A DNA stretch of 64,000 nucleotides from PALSA-188 sp963720075 (GTDB taxonomy: Bacteria; Acidobacteriota; Terriglobia; Terriglobales; Acidobacteriaceae). The notes under the pieces were generated by a model. That model did no database searches. It was not told the origin of the DNA and saw nothing but the letters and a program-made list of their open reading frames with translations. How positions within the stretch are numbered: position 1 is the first letter of the stretch; each line of letters begins with the position of its first letter. Location: the NCBI GenBank assembly GCA_963720075.1, contig CAVREG010000016.1:310001-374000 (forward strand). Reading direction: 5' to 3'. A program made the translations under genes and the position numbers. This document shows, one piece after another, positions 7,653-16,125 of the stretch.

Positions 7653-8423
7653 CTAAGGCCGTGCCCCGATTGCAAGGCTCTTTTCTATCGCCGCCTGCGC
7701 CAGCGGCGCCATTATTTTGAATCCCGCCGCATTGGGATGCAGCCCATCATCGCTCAAATCTTTCTTCAACATGCCCTTGTCGTCCACCATGGCGCTGAAG
7801 TAATCGAGATACACGTAGCCATTGGCCGCGCAATAAGCCTTGAGCCAACGATTCAACTCAAGAATTTTCTGCGGAGACCTCTGCGCGAATAAGTCCTGGG
7901 CTCGCGGGGTGTAGTTGTTTATCGGAAGCAGAGAGGCATAGATCACGCGAATTCCGTGGAGTCGCGACAGTTCCGCCATCGTAGCGAAATTGGCTTCGAT
8001 CTCCGGCAGAGACATCGGACCGGTGTTGCCTGCGATGTCGTTCGTTCCCGCAAGTATGAGGACGGCTTTCGGGTGTAGATCAATCACATCCTCACGAAAG
8101 CGCACCAGCATTTGAGGGGTAGTCTGCCCGCCGATTCCGCGATTGATATACGGCTTGCCCGGAAAAGAATCATCCAGCTTCCATATGTCGGTAATTGAAT
8201 CGCCGAAAAACACAACACGAGACTCGTGTGAGGCGGGAGCCGGCAAGCTGGCGTTCGCGTCGCGATAGCGTGACAACTGGCCAAAATCGTCGGTGAAAAC
8301 CGCGATGCGTGAGGCCCGGTATTGGTCCAGGCCGGGAAAGCCGGTGGAAGGAATCCTGACCTGCTGGGCTAGGGCGTAAGTGCACATGACCACAAGTCCA
8401 AGAGTGACGTAAATTTTCCGCAT
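7653..8423 (-). CDS. Secreted SGNH/GDSL hydrolase
   Basis: A 256-residue protein with a signal peptide (IYVTLGLVVMCTYALAQ). The four SGNH blocks are visible: GDSITD with the nucleophile Ser, the oxyanion Gly in RGIGGQTT, AGTNDI with the Asn, and DGLHPN with the catalytic Asp/His. The layout is like the PAF-acetylhydrolase IB-type esterases, which remove acyl or acetyl groups from lipids or carbohydrates. The substrate cannot be predicted. It precedes the 7025 gene and lies downstream of the ETF-quinone oxidoreductase gene. Confidence 0.85.
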   Translation of the reverse strand: MRKIYVTLGLVVMCTYALAQQVRIPSTGFPGLDQYRASRIAVFTDDFGQLSRYRDANASLPAPASHESRVVFFGDSITDIWKLDDSFPGKPYINRGIGGQTTPQMLVRFREDVIDLHPKAVLILAGTNDIAGNTGPMSLPEIEANFATMAELSRLHGIRVIYASLLPINNYTPRAQDLFAQRSPQKILELNRWLKAYCAANGYVYLDYFSAMVDDKGMLKKDLSDDGLHPNAAGFKIMAPLAQAAIEKSLAIGARP

Positions 8424-8488
8424 TGTGCTGTCTCCTAAGTGATCTAATCTTCCTTACCTTCCGAATGTCATTACGATCCATTCGCAAC

Positions 8489-10201
8489 TCACATGCCATC
8501 ATAATTCGGTCCACCGCCACCTTCGGGCGGAACCCATGTGATGATCTGATACGGATCCTCAATATCGCAGGTCTTGCAATGCACGCAATTTGACGGATTC
8601 AGGCTTATGCGCTTTCCGTGAGGCTGCTCGGCGTCATCCACCATTTCGTAAACATTCGCCGGACAGAAATTCTGGCATGGGCTGCCGAATTCTTTGATGC
8701 AGCGGCTATTGCAGATGTTAGTGTCGTGAATTATCAGGTGCGAAGGCTGATCTTCTTCATGCTTTGTACCGGAATGATAGAGGTCGGTCAGCTTATTGAA
8801 TGTAAGTTTTCCATCGCCTTTTGCGGGACCGAGCAGGTGCGCTTCGCTGCCGCCATCGGCTGGCAGATCGGCGAGCTTCTTCATACGCGCGTATCCGGGA
8901 GTCGCCGGGTAACGATCGTGCAACCCCCGCCCGCCCGTGAACTGCTGTAATCCTGCGTGAAACATGCCTCGCCAGAAGCCGTGTTCGAATCCCTGATGAA
9001 AGTTGCGAACTTTCCAAAGTTCGTCTTTGATCCAACTGTTTTCCACGCGCGTTTGGAAATCGCCGAGCTTCGACGCCGAGAAATCGGACGATTTTAGCGC
9101 ATCGAAAGCGGTTTCTGCGGCAAGCGTCCCACTCTTGATCGCAAGATGAATTCCCTTCAGCCGCTGCGAATTTAGAAATCCTGCGGAATCGCCGATAATC
9201 ATCCAGCCATCGCCCGCCAGCGGCGGAAGCGCCCACCACCCGCCATAGGGAAGCGACTTCGCTCCGTAGCGGATCATCTTTCCGCCTTTGAGAAGCTTCG
9301 CTACAAATGGATGCTGCTTGAAATCCTGAAGAACATGCTGCGGATCGAGGCGCGGGTCGGGATAATCGAGTCCGGTAACGAATCCCAACGAAACGACATT
9401 GTCTTTGCCGCCGTAAATCCATGCGCCTCCGTATTCTTTTGAAGTCAGCGGCCAGCCCATCGTGTAAATCACTTCGCCTGCCGCGATTCTCCCAGAGGGA
9501 ACTTCCCACAATTCTTTGATTCCCTGGCCATATGTTTGCGGATTACGGTCTTTTGCCAAATCAAATTTGGCGATGAGTTGTTTCGTCAACGAGCCGCGAG
9601 GCCCTTCGGCGAGAATGACAATTTTTGCGTTGAGATCGTAACCCAGCTCGAAATTAGATTTCGGTTGATTCTGTTTATCTACTCCCTTGTCGTCGGTGCG
9701 AACTCCCGTTACGCGATTGCCGTCGAATAATAATTCCGATCCGGCGAATCCTGTAAAGACGGTAATTCCGGCCCCTTCAACCTTCGCGCCTATCCATTTC
9801 ACAAAGCGGTTGAGGGAAATAACGTAATTGCCGCGATCGCGCAGGGGAGGGGGTGTGATGGGAAATTTAAATTTGCCTTTCTCTGTCAGAAAATAGACTG
9901 ATTCTTTGTCGACTTCTGCATCGAGCGGAGCTTCTTTCTCGAATCCGGGAAGCAGTTCGCGCATGGATCGTGGATCAAGCAGCGCGCCGGACAGACAATG
10001 CTGGCCGATCTCACGAGCTTTTTCGAGAACGTAAACATTTTCTTTGTTTAACTGCGAATCTGGTTTTTTGGCATTGTGCTGATCAATGAGCTGCGATAGC
10101 CGCAAAGCGCAAGCCATTCCAGCAGGCCCGCCGCCAATAATCACAACGTCAGCAGGCATCTGCGAGCGGTCAATATTCTCGAGGGGTTTGCGGAAGATCA
10201 T
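8489..10201 (-). CDS. Electron transfer flavoprotein-ubiquinone oxidoreductase
   Basis: A 570-residue FAD and 4Fe-4S enzyme that passes electrons from reduced ETF to the quinone pool at the membrane. The FAD-binding motif VVIIGGGPAGMACAL is at residues 19-32. The C-terminal ferredoxin-like part has the cluster cysteines in CPANVYEM and NCVHCKTCDI, and the family's closing PEGGGGPNYDGM is intact. It is the third ETF-related gene in the run etfB, small membrane protein, etfA, and is separated from etfA by a four-helix-bundle gene. It probably serves fatty- or amino-acid oxidation. Confidence 0.95.
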   Translation of the reverse strand: MIFRKPLENIDRSQMPADVVIIGGGPAGMACALRLSQLIDQHNAKKPDSQLNKENVYVLEKAREIGQHCLSGALLDPRSMRELLPGFEKEAPLDAEVDKESVYFLTEKGKFKFPITPPPLRDRGNYVISLNRFVKWIGAKVEGAGITVFTGFAGSELLFDGNRVTGVRTDDKGVDKQNQPKSNFELGYDLNAKIVILAEGPRGSLTKQLIAKFDLAKDRNPQTYGQGIKELWEVPSGRIAAGEVIYTMGWPLTSKEYGGAWIYGGKDNVVSLGFVTGLDYPDPRLDPQHVLQDFKQHPFVAKLLKGGKMIRYGAKSLPYGGWWALPPLAGDGWMIIGDSAGFLNSQRLKGIHLAIKSGTLAAETAFDALKSSDFSASKLGDFQTRVENSWIKDELWKVRNFHQGFEHGFWRGMFHAGLQQFTGGRGLHDRYPATPGYARMKKLADLPADGGSEAHLLGPAKGDGKLTFNKLTDLYHSGTKHEEDQPSHLIIHDTNICNSRCIKEFGSPCQNFCPANVYEMVDDAEQPHGKRISLNPSNCVHCKTCDIEDPYQIITWVPPEGGGGPNYDGM

Positions 10202-10215
10202 TAGCTTTGAGTTTT

Positions 10216-10240
10216 GAGTTTCGAGTTTCAGGTTTCGAGT
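10216..10240. repeat. Left inverted repeat flanking four-helix-bundle gene
   Basis: GAGTTTCGAGTTTCAGGTTTCGAGT is almost the reverse complement of 10656-10680. It is itself built from the repeated word GTTTCGAG. It lies just upstream of the ETF-quinone oxidoreductase start. Confidence 0.7.
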
Positions 10241-10256
10241 TTATGAATCAAAAGCT

Positions 10257-10628
10257 TCAGGTCCCTGTCTTTCGCAAGCGAAGCGATTCGATCAGTGCGT
10301 TGAGCAACCGAAGGACTTCTGAAGATTTCCCTTCTAGCTTCTTGAAATCCTCGGCGCTAAGAAAATGCAGGTCCATCGAAATCGCCAATTGGGTTTCCAA
10401 TTCAAGCAGCGACCCCCTTGCTTGTCCAAGAAAATTGCAAAATTCGCCTTTGGTGAGCCTGCCTTGGCCCCCGGCAATATTCGAAGCAACAGAAACCGCA
10501 GCACGCCGAAGTTGGGAGATCAAACCATAGACTTCTGTTCTCGGAAAGCTCTCGGTCACCCGATACACGTCGCCGGCAAAAGTTCGCGCCTTTTGCCACA
10601 CAATAAGCTCTTGATATCTGTGGCCCAT
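10257..10628 (-). CDS. Four-helix-bundle protein (23S rRNA intervening-sequence type)
   Basis: A 123-residue protein with the family's conserved opening (LIVWQKARTFAGDVYRVTESFP), the helix SQLRRAAVSVASNIAGG, the EFCNFLGQARGSLLELETQL block and a final helix. This family occurs as ORFs within 23S rRNA intervening sequences and as stand-alone genes, often in variable spots; function unclear. Related bundles act as accessory proteins in diversity-generating retroelements, but no reverse transcriptase is present here. It is inserted between etfA and the ETF-quinone oxidoreductase gene and is bracketed by near-perfect inverted repeats. Confidence 0.85.
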   Translation of the reverse strand: MGHRYQELIVWQKARTFAGDVYRVTESFPRTEVYGLISQLRRAAVSVASNIAGGQGRLTKGEFCNFLGQARGSLLELETQLAISMDLHFLSAEDFKKLEGKSSEVLRLLNALIESLRLRKTGT

Positions 10629-10655
10629 CTCATGAGCCTTCCTCCCCCTCGTAAC

Positions 10656-10680
10656 ACCCGAAACTTGAAACTCGAAACTA
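10656..10680. repeat. Right inverted repeat flanking four-helix-bundle gene
   Basis: ACCCGAAACTTGAAACTCGAAACTA reads, on the other strand, as a near copy of 10216-10240 with two or three differences. Its end supplies the stop codon of etfA (TAG at 10680-10678). Confidence 0.7.
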
Positions 10681-11667
10681 TCCTCTGGCCTTCTTGACTT
10701 CCTCGATCAGCGGCGGCACCACATCGAACAAATTCCCCACCACGGCGAAGTCGGCGATCTCGAAGATCGGGGCTTCGGAGTCTTTGTTAATTGCGATGAT
10801 AGTTCGCGCGCCTTTCATACCAACGACATGCTGAATAGCGCCACTGATTCCAAGCGCCAGATAAAGTTTCGGAGCGACTGTCTGGCCCGAAGATCCGACT
10901 TGGCGATCCATCGGCAGCCATCCCGAATCGCAAATGGGCCGCGAGGCTGCAAGTTCACCGCCCAGAGCTTCCGCAAGCTGCTTCGCAATTTCGATGTTCT
11001 TTTGTTCTTTTATGCCGCGCCCCACCGAGACAATAATCTCCGCTTGCGTCAGGTCAATTGCCTGCTTCGCTTCTTTGAAAATTTCCTGAGGCTTGGTGCG
11101 AATAAGGCCATCCGCAATTTCGGCGTTTATTGTTTCAACTGGGGCGGCAGATGTTCCCGCTTCAACTTTGTCTCCGCGAAACGCTCCGTTCTGAAATGTC
11201 ACGAACCACGGCGCTTCGCAAGTGAAACTCACATCGGCGGAAAACTTTCCCTGAAACATCTGGCGAGTGAATACAAGTTTGTCGCCATCTTTCTTATGTC
11301 CCACGCAATCGCTAATGACGGTGCTTCCCATGGTGGTCGCGAGTTTAGGAATAAAGTCTCGAACCTGATAGGTGTGAGGGAGCAAAACTAACTTAGGCTT
11401 CTTCGATTGAAGTATCTGCTTGAGTGCGGCGACAAATGCATCCGGAGTATAAGGCTCAAGCTTCGCGGATTCGATCGCATACACTTTTGAAAATTTCTTG
11501 CCTGCAACTTCAGCGGCAAGATTCCCGATGTTATTTCCTACCACCGCAGCTTCCAAAACCCACCCAGTTTCGGCGGAAATCGCCTGGCCGGCGGCGAGCG
11601 TCTCCCAGGAAACGCGGCTGAGATTACCTTGGCGTTGTTCGAGAATCGCGAGGATAGTGTCAGGCAT
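10678..11667 (-). CDS. etfA: Electron transfer flavoprotein, alpha subunit
   Basis: The FAD-carrying subunit of the soluble heterodimer that collects electrons from acyl-CoA and related dehydrogenases. The family FAD motif is clear in the C-terminal third (VGSSGQTVAPKLYLALGISG, AIQHVVGMKGA), and the protein ends in a short KKARG tail. ATG at 11667 (MPDTILAILEQ) is chosen; the extra 19 codons upstream come from an inverted repeat and are unlikely to be translated. The order etfB, small membrane gene, etfA on the minus strand suggests one operon. Confidence 0.94.
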   Translation of the reverse strand: MPDTILAILEQRQGNLSRVSWETLAAGQAISAETGWVLEAAVVGNNIGNLAAEVAGKKFSKVYAIESAKLEPYTPDAFVAALKQILQSKKPKLVLLPHTYQVRDFIPKLATTMGSTVISDCVGHKKDGDKLVFTRQMFQGKFSADVSFTCEAPWFVTFQNGAFRGDKVEAGTSAAPVETINAEIADGLIRTKPQEIFKEAKQAIDLTQAEIIVSVGRGIKEQKNIEIAKQLAEALGGELAASRPICDSGWLPMDRQVGSSGQTVAPKLYLALGISGAIQHVVGMKGARTIIAINKDSEAPIFEIADFAVVGNLFDVVPPLIEEVKKARG

Positions 11668-11679
11668 GAGGATGTGACG

Positions 11680-11777
11680 GTGTGGCGCGGGCGCCCTCGC
11701 CCGCGAATCTGTCGAACCAGCCAAAAAGTGCTATCAAGATAAGCCGCCCTTCGCGGGCGAGGGCGCCCGCGCCACAC
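11680..11777. repeat. Perfect 28-bp inverted repeat
   Basis: Arms 11680-11707 and 11750-11777 are exact reverse complements, GC-rich (GGCGCGGGCGCCCTCGCCCG core), with a 42-base loop. It lies between the small membrane gene and etfA. Scattered copies of this kind are common in acidobacterial genomes. It could form a strong hairpin in the transcript and attenuate etfA, or be a selfish repeat. Confidence 0.9.
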
Positions 11778-11781
11778 GTTT

Positions 11782-12024
11782 TTATTCGGTTAAGCTTCCC
11801 CGCTTGTGTGCGCCGATTATCAGCAGAGTGAGTCCAAGGATTCCTTCCCCGAGCACCCACCACATCCACATGTGAGAGCCGCTGCGCAAGCCGACGTAAA
11901 CGAACGAGCACAGTATGAAAGCGAACCACAGCAACACTTTGCCGACTGTCATTAGGACCGATCCGACGCGCTCTTCTCCGGCCATTGCTGCTTCTTCTAT
12001 CCGCATTAGATCTTTTCCAGCCAT
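11782..12024 (-). CDS. Small two-helix membrane protein
   Basis: An 80-residue protein with a charged amino end and two hydrophobic segments (VLLWFAFILCSFVYVGL and WVLGEGILGLTLLIIG). It lies between etfB and etfA on the same strand and may be co-transcribed, though 5' and 3' gaps are 37 and over 100 bases. No family recognised. A membrane partner for the ETF chain is possible but not shown. Confidence 0.6.
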   Translation of the reverse strand: MAGKDLMRIEEAAMAGEERVGSVLMTVGKVLLWFAFILCSFVYVGLRSGSHMWMWWVLGEGILGLTLLIIGAHKRGSLTE

Positions 12025-12061
12025 AGTTATTTAGGATACTCGCCGACTCGCTTCGAAACGG

Positions 12062-12832
12062 TTACAACACATGTACTTCATTGCGCAATTTGTCCACCAG
12101 TTTCTTGGCGATCTCGGAAGGTGTCCCCTCCAGGTATTCAGTATTTTTTGTTTTCTCTGGTATGTAAAGCCGTTCAATCTTTTGCAAATTACCGGTCACG
12201 GAAGATTTCACATCCTCGAACGAAATCTTTCGCATCGGCTTATTCTTGGCCTGCTTGATGCCGATGAGAGTAGCGTAGCGAAGCTTGTTGATGCCGGATT
12301 GAATGGTGAGCACCGCGGGCAGCGGAATATCCACGAACTGAAAATATCCGGCTTCGAGTTCCCTTTTCACGCGGATGCCAGTATCGGTCTTCTCGATCTG
12401 CATGATGATCGTAGCGTGGGGCCAGCCAAGCAGATCCGCCAGAATCACCCCGGTTTGCGCGTATCCATAATCGTCGGATTGCAGGCCCGTAAAAATTAAA
12501 TCAAACTGTTCGTCTTTAATTGCGGCAGCGAATGCCCGTGCGGTGTTAAAAGCGTCCAACCCGACGAATGCATTGTCTTCCAGATGAATGGCGCGATCAG
12601 CGCCTTTTGCCAAAGCCTCCCGCAAAACCTGCTGCGAGCGTGCCGGACCGGCGGTGATCGCAACAACTTCGCCGCCATGCTTCTCCTTCTGTCGCAGCGC
12701 TTCTTCGAGCGCGAATGCGTCTGGCTCGTTCACTTCGTAAGAAACGTCTTCGCGAATCCACGTGCCGGACTCGTTCAGCTTGAGTGGAGCATCCTTTTGC
12801 GGAACTTGTTTTATGCAAACCAAAATCTTCAA
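12062..12832 (-). CDS. etfB: Electron transfer flavoprotein, beta subunit
   Basis: The AMP-binding partner of EtfA. It begins with the typical KILVCIKQVPQKDAP and contains FTGLQSDDYGYAQTGVILADLL and the conserved block ELEAGYFQFVDIPLPAVLTIQSGIN. The TTG at 12832 is preferred as start: AAGGAG lies 6 bases upstream and the protein then begins MKILVCIKQ, as in relatives. The GTG at 12856 would put the ribosome-binding site inside the gene. It is first in the minus-strand etf run and is divergent from the DUF1003 gene. Confidence 0.94.
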   Translation of the reverse strand: MKILVCIKQVPQKDAPLKLNESGTWIREDVSYEVNEPDAFALEEALRQKEKHGGEVVAITAGPARSQQVLREALAKGADRAIHLEDNAFVGLDAFNTARAFAAAIKDEQFDLIFTGLQSDDYGYAQTGVILADLLGWPHATIIMQIEKTDTGIRVKRELEAGYFQFVDIPLPAVLTIQSGINKLRYATLIGIKQAKNKPMRKISFEDVKSSVTGNLQKIERLYIPEKTKNTEYLEGTPSEIAKKLVDKLRNEVHVL

Positions 12833-12972
12833 CAAAAGCTCCTTGCTATTCCGCACACTCCGTTAAGTTAATGAGTATAAATGATGTGCAGAATGCGGTT
12901 ACAAATTTGCCAGGGAGTACCGCGAAAGTAGTCTTCGTTGATCTACGCAAAAGCTGATCTCTAATCACCGAG

Positions 12973-13818
12973 GTGAATCCGATGGCATGTGATCCAGAAG
13001 TGTTGAGGCATGTTCCATTATTTTCTTTGCTGGATGAAGACGAAGCTGCAGTCTTGGCTTCGCAGGTTGAGCTCAAAACCTTTGCTCCGCGCCAGCGCAT
13101 TTATAAGATCGGCGACCCCAGCGGGCGAGCGTACGTCATAGTCAAGGGAATCGTGCGAGTAACAACCGTGGATGAGGACCACCAGGAAGTTGTGGTGGAT
13201 GAGCCCGTGGCGGGCGGCTTCTTTGGCTTCGCCTCCATGCTCGACCAAACGACCCATCAAACCAACGCCAGCGCCCTCGAGGAGACGGTTTGTGTTGAAG
13301 TGGATCGTGAAGACATCGCGGTGCTTTTACGGCACAAACCCCATGCCGGAATGGACATGCTTACAGTGTTAGGACGCCAGTTTCACGCCTCGCAGCAATT
13401 GGTTCGCCTGCGCGCCATGCGCAACCCAAATGAACTGATCGAGAAGGAAGCTACTTTAGGTGAGCGGCTCGCGGATTCTGTTGCGCGGTTCGGAGGATCA
13501 TGGACTTTCATTATCACGTTTGCCGTGATCCTCAGTGTTTACACGACAATTAATTCTCTTTTGCGCGGTTCAGCGTGGGATCCATATCCATTCATTCTGC
13601 TTAATCTGTTTCTTTCCATGCTGGCTGCTATCCAAGCGCCAGTTATTATGATGAGCCAGAACCGCCAGGATACGAAGGACCGCCTGCGAGGCGAACTCGA
13701 CTACGACGTCAACCGGCGGGCTGAATCTGAAATTCAGGGGCTGTCCCATAAGTTGAATTTACTGGGGGACAAAATTGGAGACGTGGAAGATCTGCTTCGA
13801 GAACGTGCACATGGATAG
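12973..13818 (+). CDS. Cyclic-nucleotide-binding domain fused to DUF1003 membrane domain
   Basis: The N-terminal half (about residues 10-130) is a Crp-like ligand-binding barrel (LFSLLDEDEAAVL, GDPSGRAYVIVKG, FFGFASML). The C-terminal half is DUF1003, with GERLADSVARFGGSWTFI, two transmembrane helices (FIITFAVILSVYTTI; FILLNLFLSMLAAIQAPVIMM) and the conserved MSQNRQDTKDR. A coiled-coil tail follows. There is no DNA-binding domain, so it probably senses a ligand at the membrane rather than regulating transcription. Function unknown. Confidence 0.85.
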   Translation: MNPMACDPEVLRHVPLFSLLDEDEAAVLASQVELKTFAPRQRIYKIGDPSGRAYVIVKGIVRVTTVDEDHQEVVVDEPVAGGFFGFASMLDQTTHQTNASALEETVCVEVDREDIAVLLRHKPHAGMDMLTVLGRQFHASQQLVRLRAMRNPNELIEKEATLGERLADSVARFGGSWTFIITFAVILSVYTTINSLLRGSAWDPYPFILLNLFLSMLAAIQAPVIMMSQNRQDTKDRLRGELDYDVNRRAESEIQGLSHKLNLLGDKIGDVEDLLRERAHG

Positions 13819-13848
13819 GGATAAGGAGTGGAGGCTTCAGTTCGGCTC

Positions 13849-14124
13849 TCACTCAGTGAATACTACCGACTGCAATCCCGATATCTCGAACCGCTTGCGG
13901 CAGCGCACATTCTTGCACGCCATCATGTCGTCTTTGCGAAGCATGTAGGACTTCGCCTTGGCGAACCGAGCGCGATCCCGTTCATCGGCACGCCCGGATA
14001 GCTGCCGTTTTTTCGTGCGGACGACCCAGGTCACTTCGTAGGTGTCGGACTGGTGGCAACTGGGACAATTTAAACTGGCTGGCTTTTTCTCGGTACGTTC
14101 ATCGAAAAATTCCCGCTCTTCCAT
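13849..14124 (-). CDS. Zinc-ribbon protein, hypothetical
   Basis: From ATG at 14124 (MEEREFF) the product is 91 residues. It has CPSCH near the start and CKNVRCRKRFEISGL near the end, which together would form a split zinc ribbon. A basic segment (RTKKRQLSGRADERDRARFAK) lies between. The frame is open to 14187 but GAGAGG upstream supports the shorter start. Convergent with the DUF1003 gene. Function unknown. Confidence 0.55.
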   Translation of the reverse strand: MEEREFFDERTEKKPASLNCPSCHQSDTYEVTWVVRTKKRQLSGRADERDRARFAKAKSYMLRKDDMMACKNVRCRKRFEISGLQSVVFTE

Positions 14125-14222
14125 GATATTGCGAGCCTCTCGACAGGTTGATGGATAATGATTATTGCATCTTTTAGGCGCTCGCATCCATCTGTTGTTC
14201 CCTTCGAGGTGACAGCGTCGAG

Positions 14223-15455
14223 GTGAAACCCGTAAAGTTAAACGAAGACATGGCCGCTGCGTTTATTTGCGAAGGGTTGCGCACGCCAATTGGCCGCTAT
14301 GGTGGCGCGCTGGCTCAGATTCGCACTGACGATCTCGCCGCGGCGCCGCTGATCGCTTTGCGCCAGCGATTTTCTCAAAGCGATTGGCACGCGATAGACG
14401 AAGTCATTCTCGGATGCGTGAACCAGGCAGGCGAAGACAATCGCAACGTGGCCCGCATGGCCGCGCTAATTGCGGGCATTCCGCACTCAGTTCCGGCTGT
14501 GACCGTGAATCGCTTATGCGCGTCGGGAATGGAAGCGGTGGCAGTGACAGCGCGAGCCATCGCCGCTGGCGAGATTGGATTAGCCATCGCCGGCGGAGTC
14601 GAGGGTATGAGCCGGTCTCCAATGGTGCTGCCAAAATCGACTTCCGCCTTTTCGCGAAACACCGAAATTTACGACACCACTATCGGCTGGAGATTTATCA
14701 ATCCAATAATGCAAAAAATGTATGGAACCGATTCCATGCCTGAGACCGCCGAAAACGTCGCTGAGACTTACAAAGTCGGCCGTGCTTCGCAAGATAAATT
14801 CGCGCTGCAATCTCAGCAACGCGCAGCAACAGCTAAGAAGGTGGGAATATTTGCTCAGGAAATAGTTCCTGTCAAAGTTCCCGGACGCAAGGGCGAAAAC
14901 AATATCGTCACAGACGATGAACATCCGCGCTCGGAGACTTCGCTGGAAGCGCTCTCAAAACTCCCCCCTCTGTTTCGTGAAAATGGTACGGTGACCGCAG
15001 GCAATTCCTCGGGAATCAATGACGGCGCATGCGCCATGTTCGTCGCTTCGGAGGAAGCTGCCGCGCGATTTGGACTCACTCCAATCGCACGGATAGTGGG
15101 CGCGGCCTCGGCGGGAGTAGAACCAAGGCTCATGGGAATCGGTCCCATCCCAGCGATAAAGAAATTGCTGGAAAGATCAAAGATATCAATCAACGATATT
15201 GATCTGTTGGAACTGAATGAAGCATTCGCCGCACAAGCCCTGGCGGTGACACGCGCCTTTGGGCTTCCGGATGACAGCGAGAAAGTGAATCCGAATGGCG
15301 GGGCCATCGCCCTTGGCCACCCGCTGGGGATGAGCGGGGCGCGATTGGTGCTGACCGCGTCCCGCCAACTGCAGCGAACCAAGGGACGTTATGCTCTGGC
15401 ATCAATGTGCATCGGCGTAGGCCAGGGCATGGCAATGCTACTGGAGCGAGTTTGA
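14223..15455 (+). CDS. Thiolase, PcaF-like acetyl-CoA acyltransferase
   Basis: A degradative-type thiolase cleaving 3-oxoacyl-CoA with CoA. The nucleophilic Cys is in NRLCASGME, the catalytic His in GGAIALGHPLGMSG, and the second Cys in SMCIGVGQG. The segments LGCVNQAGEDNRNVARMA and EIYDTTIGWRFINP match 3-oxoadipyl-CoA thiolases closely, but other acyl substrates are possible. The start may be GTG at 14223 or ATG at 14250 (MAAAFICEGLRTP); alignment favours the latter. It lies near the etf genes, consistent with acyl-CoA oxidation. Confidence 0.9.
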   Translation: MKPVKLNEDMAAAFICEGLRTPIGRYGGALAQIRTDDLAAAPLIALRQRFSQSDWHAIDEVILGCVNQAGEDNRNVARMAALIAGIPHSVPAVTVNRLCASGMEAVAVTARAIAAGEIGLAIAGGVEGMSRSPMVLPKSTSAFSRNTEIYDTTIGWRFINPIMQKMYGTDSMPETAENVAETYKVGRASQDKFALQSQQRAATAKKVGIFAQEIVPVKVPGRKGENNIVTDDEHPRSETSLEALSKLPPLFRENGTVTAGNSSGINDGACAMFVASEEAAARFGLTPIARIVGAASAGVEPRLMGIGPIPAIKKLLERSKISINDIDLLELNEAFAAQALAVTRAFGLPDDSEKVNPNGGAIALGHPLGMSGARLVLTASRQLQRTKGRYALASMCIGVGQGMAMLLERV

Positions 15456-15531
15456 GTAAAACCTCCGAACATGCTTGTTTAATCCATAAAGGCTGCATCG
15501 CGCGCCATGGTCATATTTTTTCACTCAATAG

Positions 15532-16125
15532 TCAGAAAGCATCCCCTGGCGGCCCTGGTAGCGGCATTGCCTCGGGTGGTGGCATAGGGCCCCCTGGCAT
15601 ATCGGGGACTTGTCCAGCGCCGAATTTCCTGTAAAAGAATACGTTGCCGGGACCATGTTCTTCGCGAATCGCCTTGAGCTGCTTCCATTGATTCAGCGAC
15701 AAAACCTCGCGCAAATCCAGATTCATCATGGTGTATTCGCGCTCCAATTTTCCGTGCGCGGCCAAAACCTGATCCACTTGCCCACTCACCTCGTCTTTAT
15801 TGGGAACGTCTGCGTCAAGCAAGTTTTGCAGCTTGAGGTCCGACTTTTCCATCTCGGCGTTATAGTCAATGAGCTTCAGCCGATGATTATAGAAAGTCTG
15901 GTTGAGGCGGGATATTTGATCGTCGGACAGTTGCAGTTTCTTCGCGATCTGTGAGTCCTTCCACCACTCGCCCATCTCGCGGCGAATCAGCATTTTTGGT
16001 GTGACTCCTCCGCCTGATTCGAAACCACCACCCGAAACCTGAATGTGCTCCGGACCTGGAGTCTGGGCATAAAGCGGGAATGACAGCAACAGGGATAATA
16101 GTAAGCTGAACTTAGTAGTCCTCAT
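15532..16125 (-). CDS. Spy/CpxP-like periplasmic protein
   Basis: From ATG at 16125, with AAGGAG just upstream, the product has a signal peptide (FSLLLSLLLSFPLYAQ) and a helical body. LTxxQ-like repeats are LSDDQ and LSLNQ, as in Spy and CpxP, which are cradle-shaped ATP-independent chaperones. The C-terminus is Pro/Gly-rich. It is the last gene of an overlapping trio: its start codon lies inside the upstream membrane-protein gene, so translation is probably coupled. The sigma factor two genes upstream presumably drives it. Confidence 0.75.
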   Translation of the reverse strand: MRTTKFSLLLSLLLSFPLYAQTPGPEHIQVSGGGFESGGGVTPKMLIRREMGEWWKDSQIAKKLQLSDDQISRLNQTFYNHRLKLIDYNAEMEKSDLKLQNLLDADVPNKDEVSGQVDQVLAAHGKLEREYTMMNLDLREVLSLNQWKQLKAIREEHGPGNVFFYRKFGAGQVPDMPGGPMPPPEAMPLPGPPGDAF

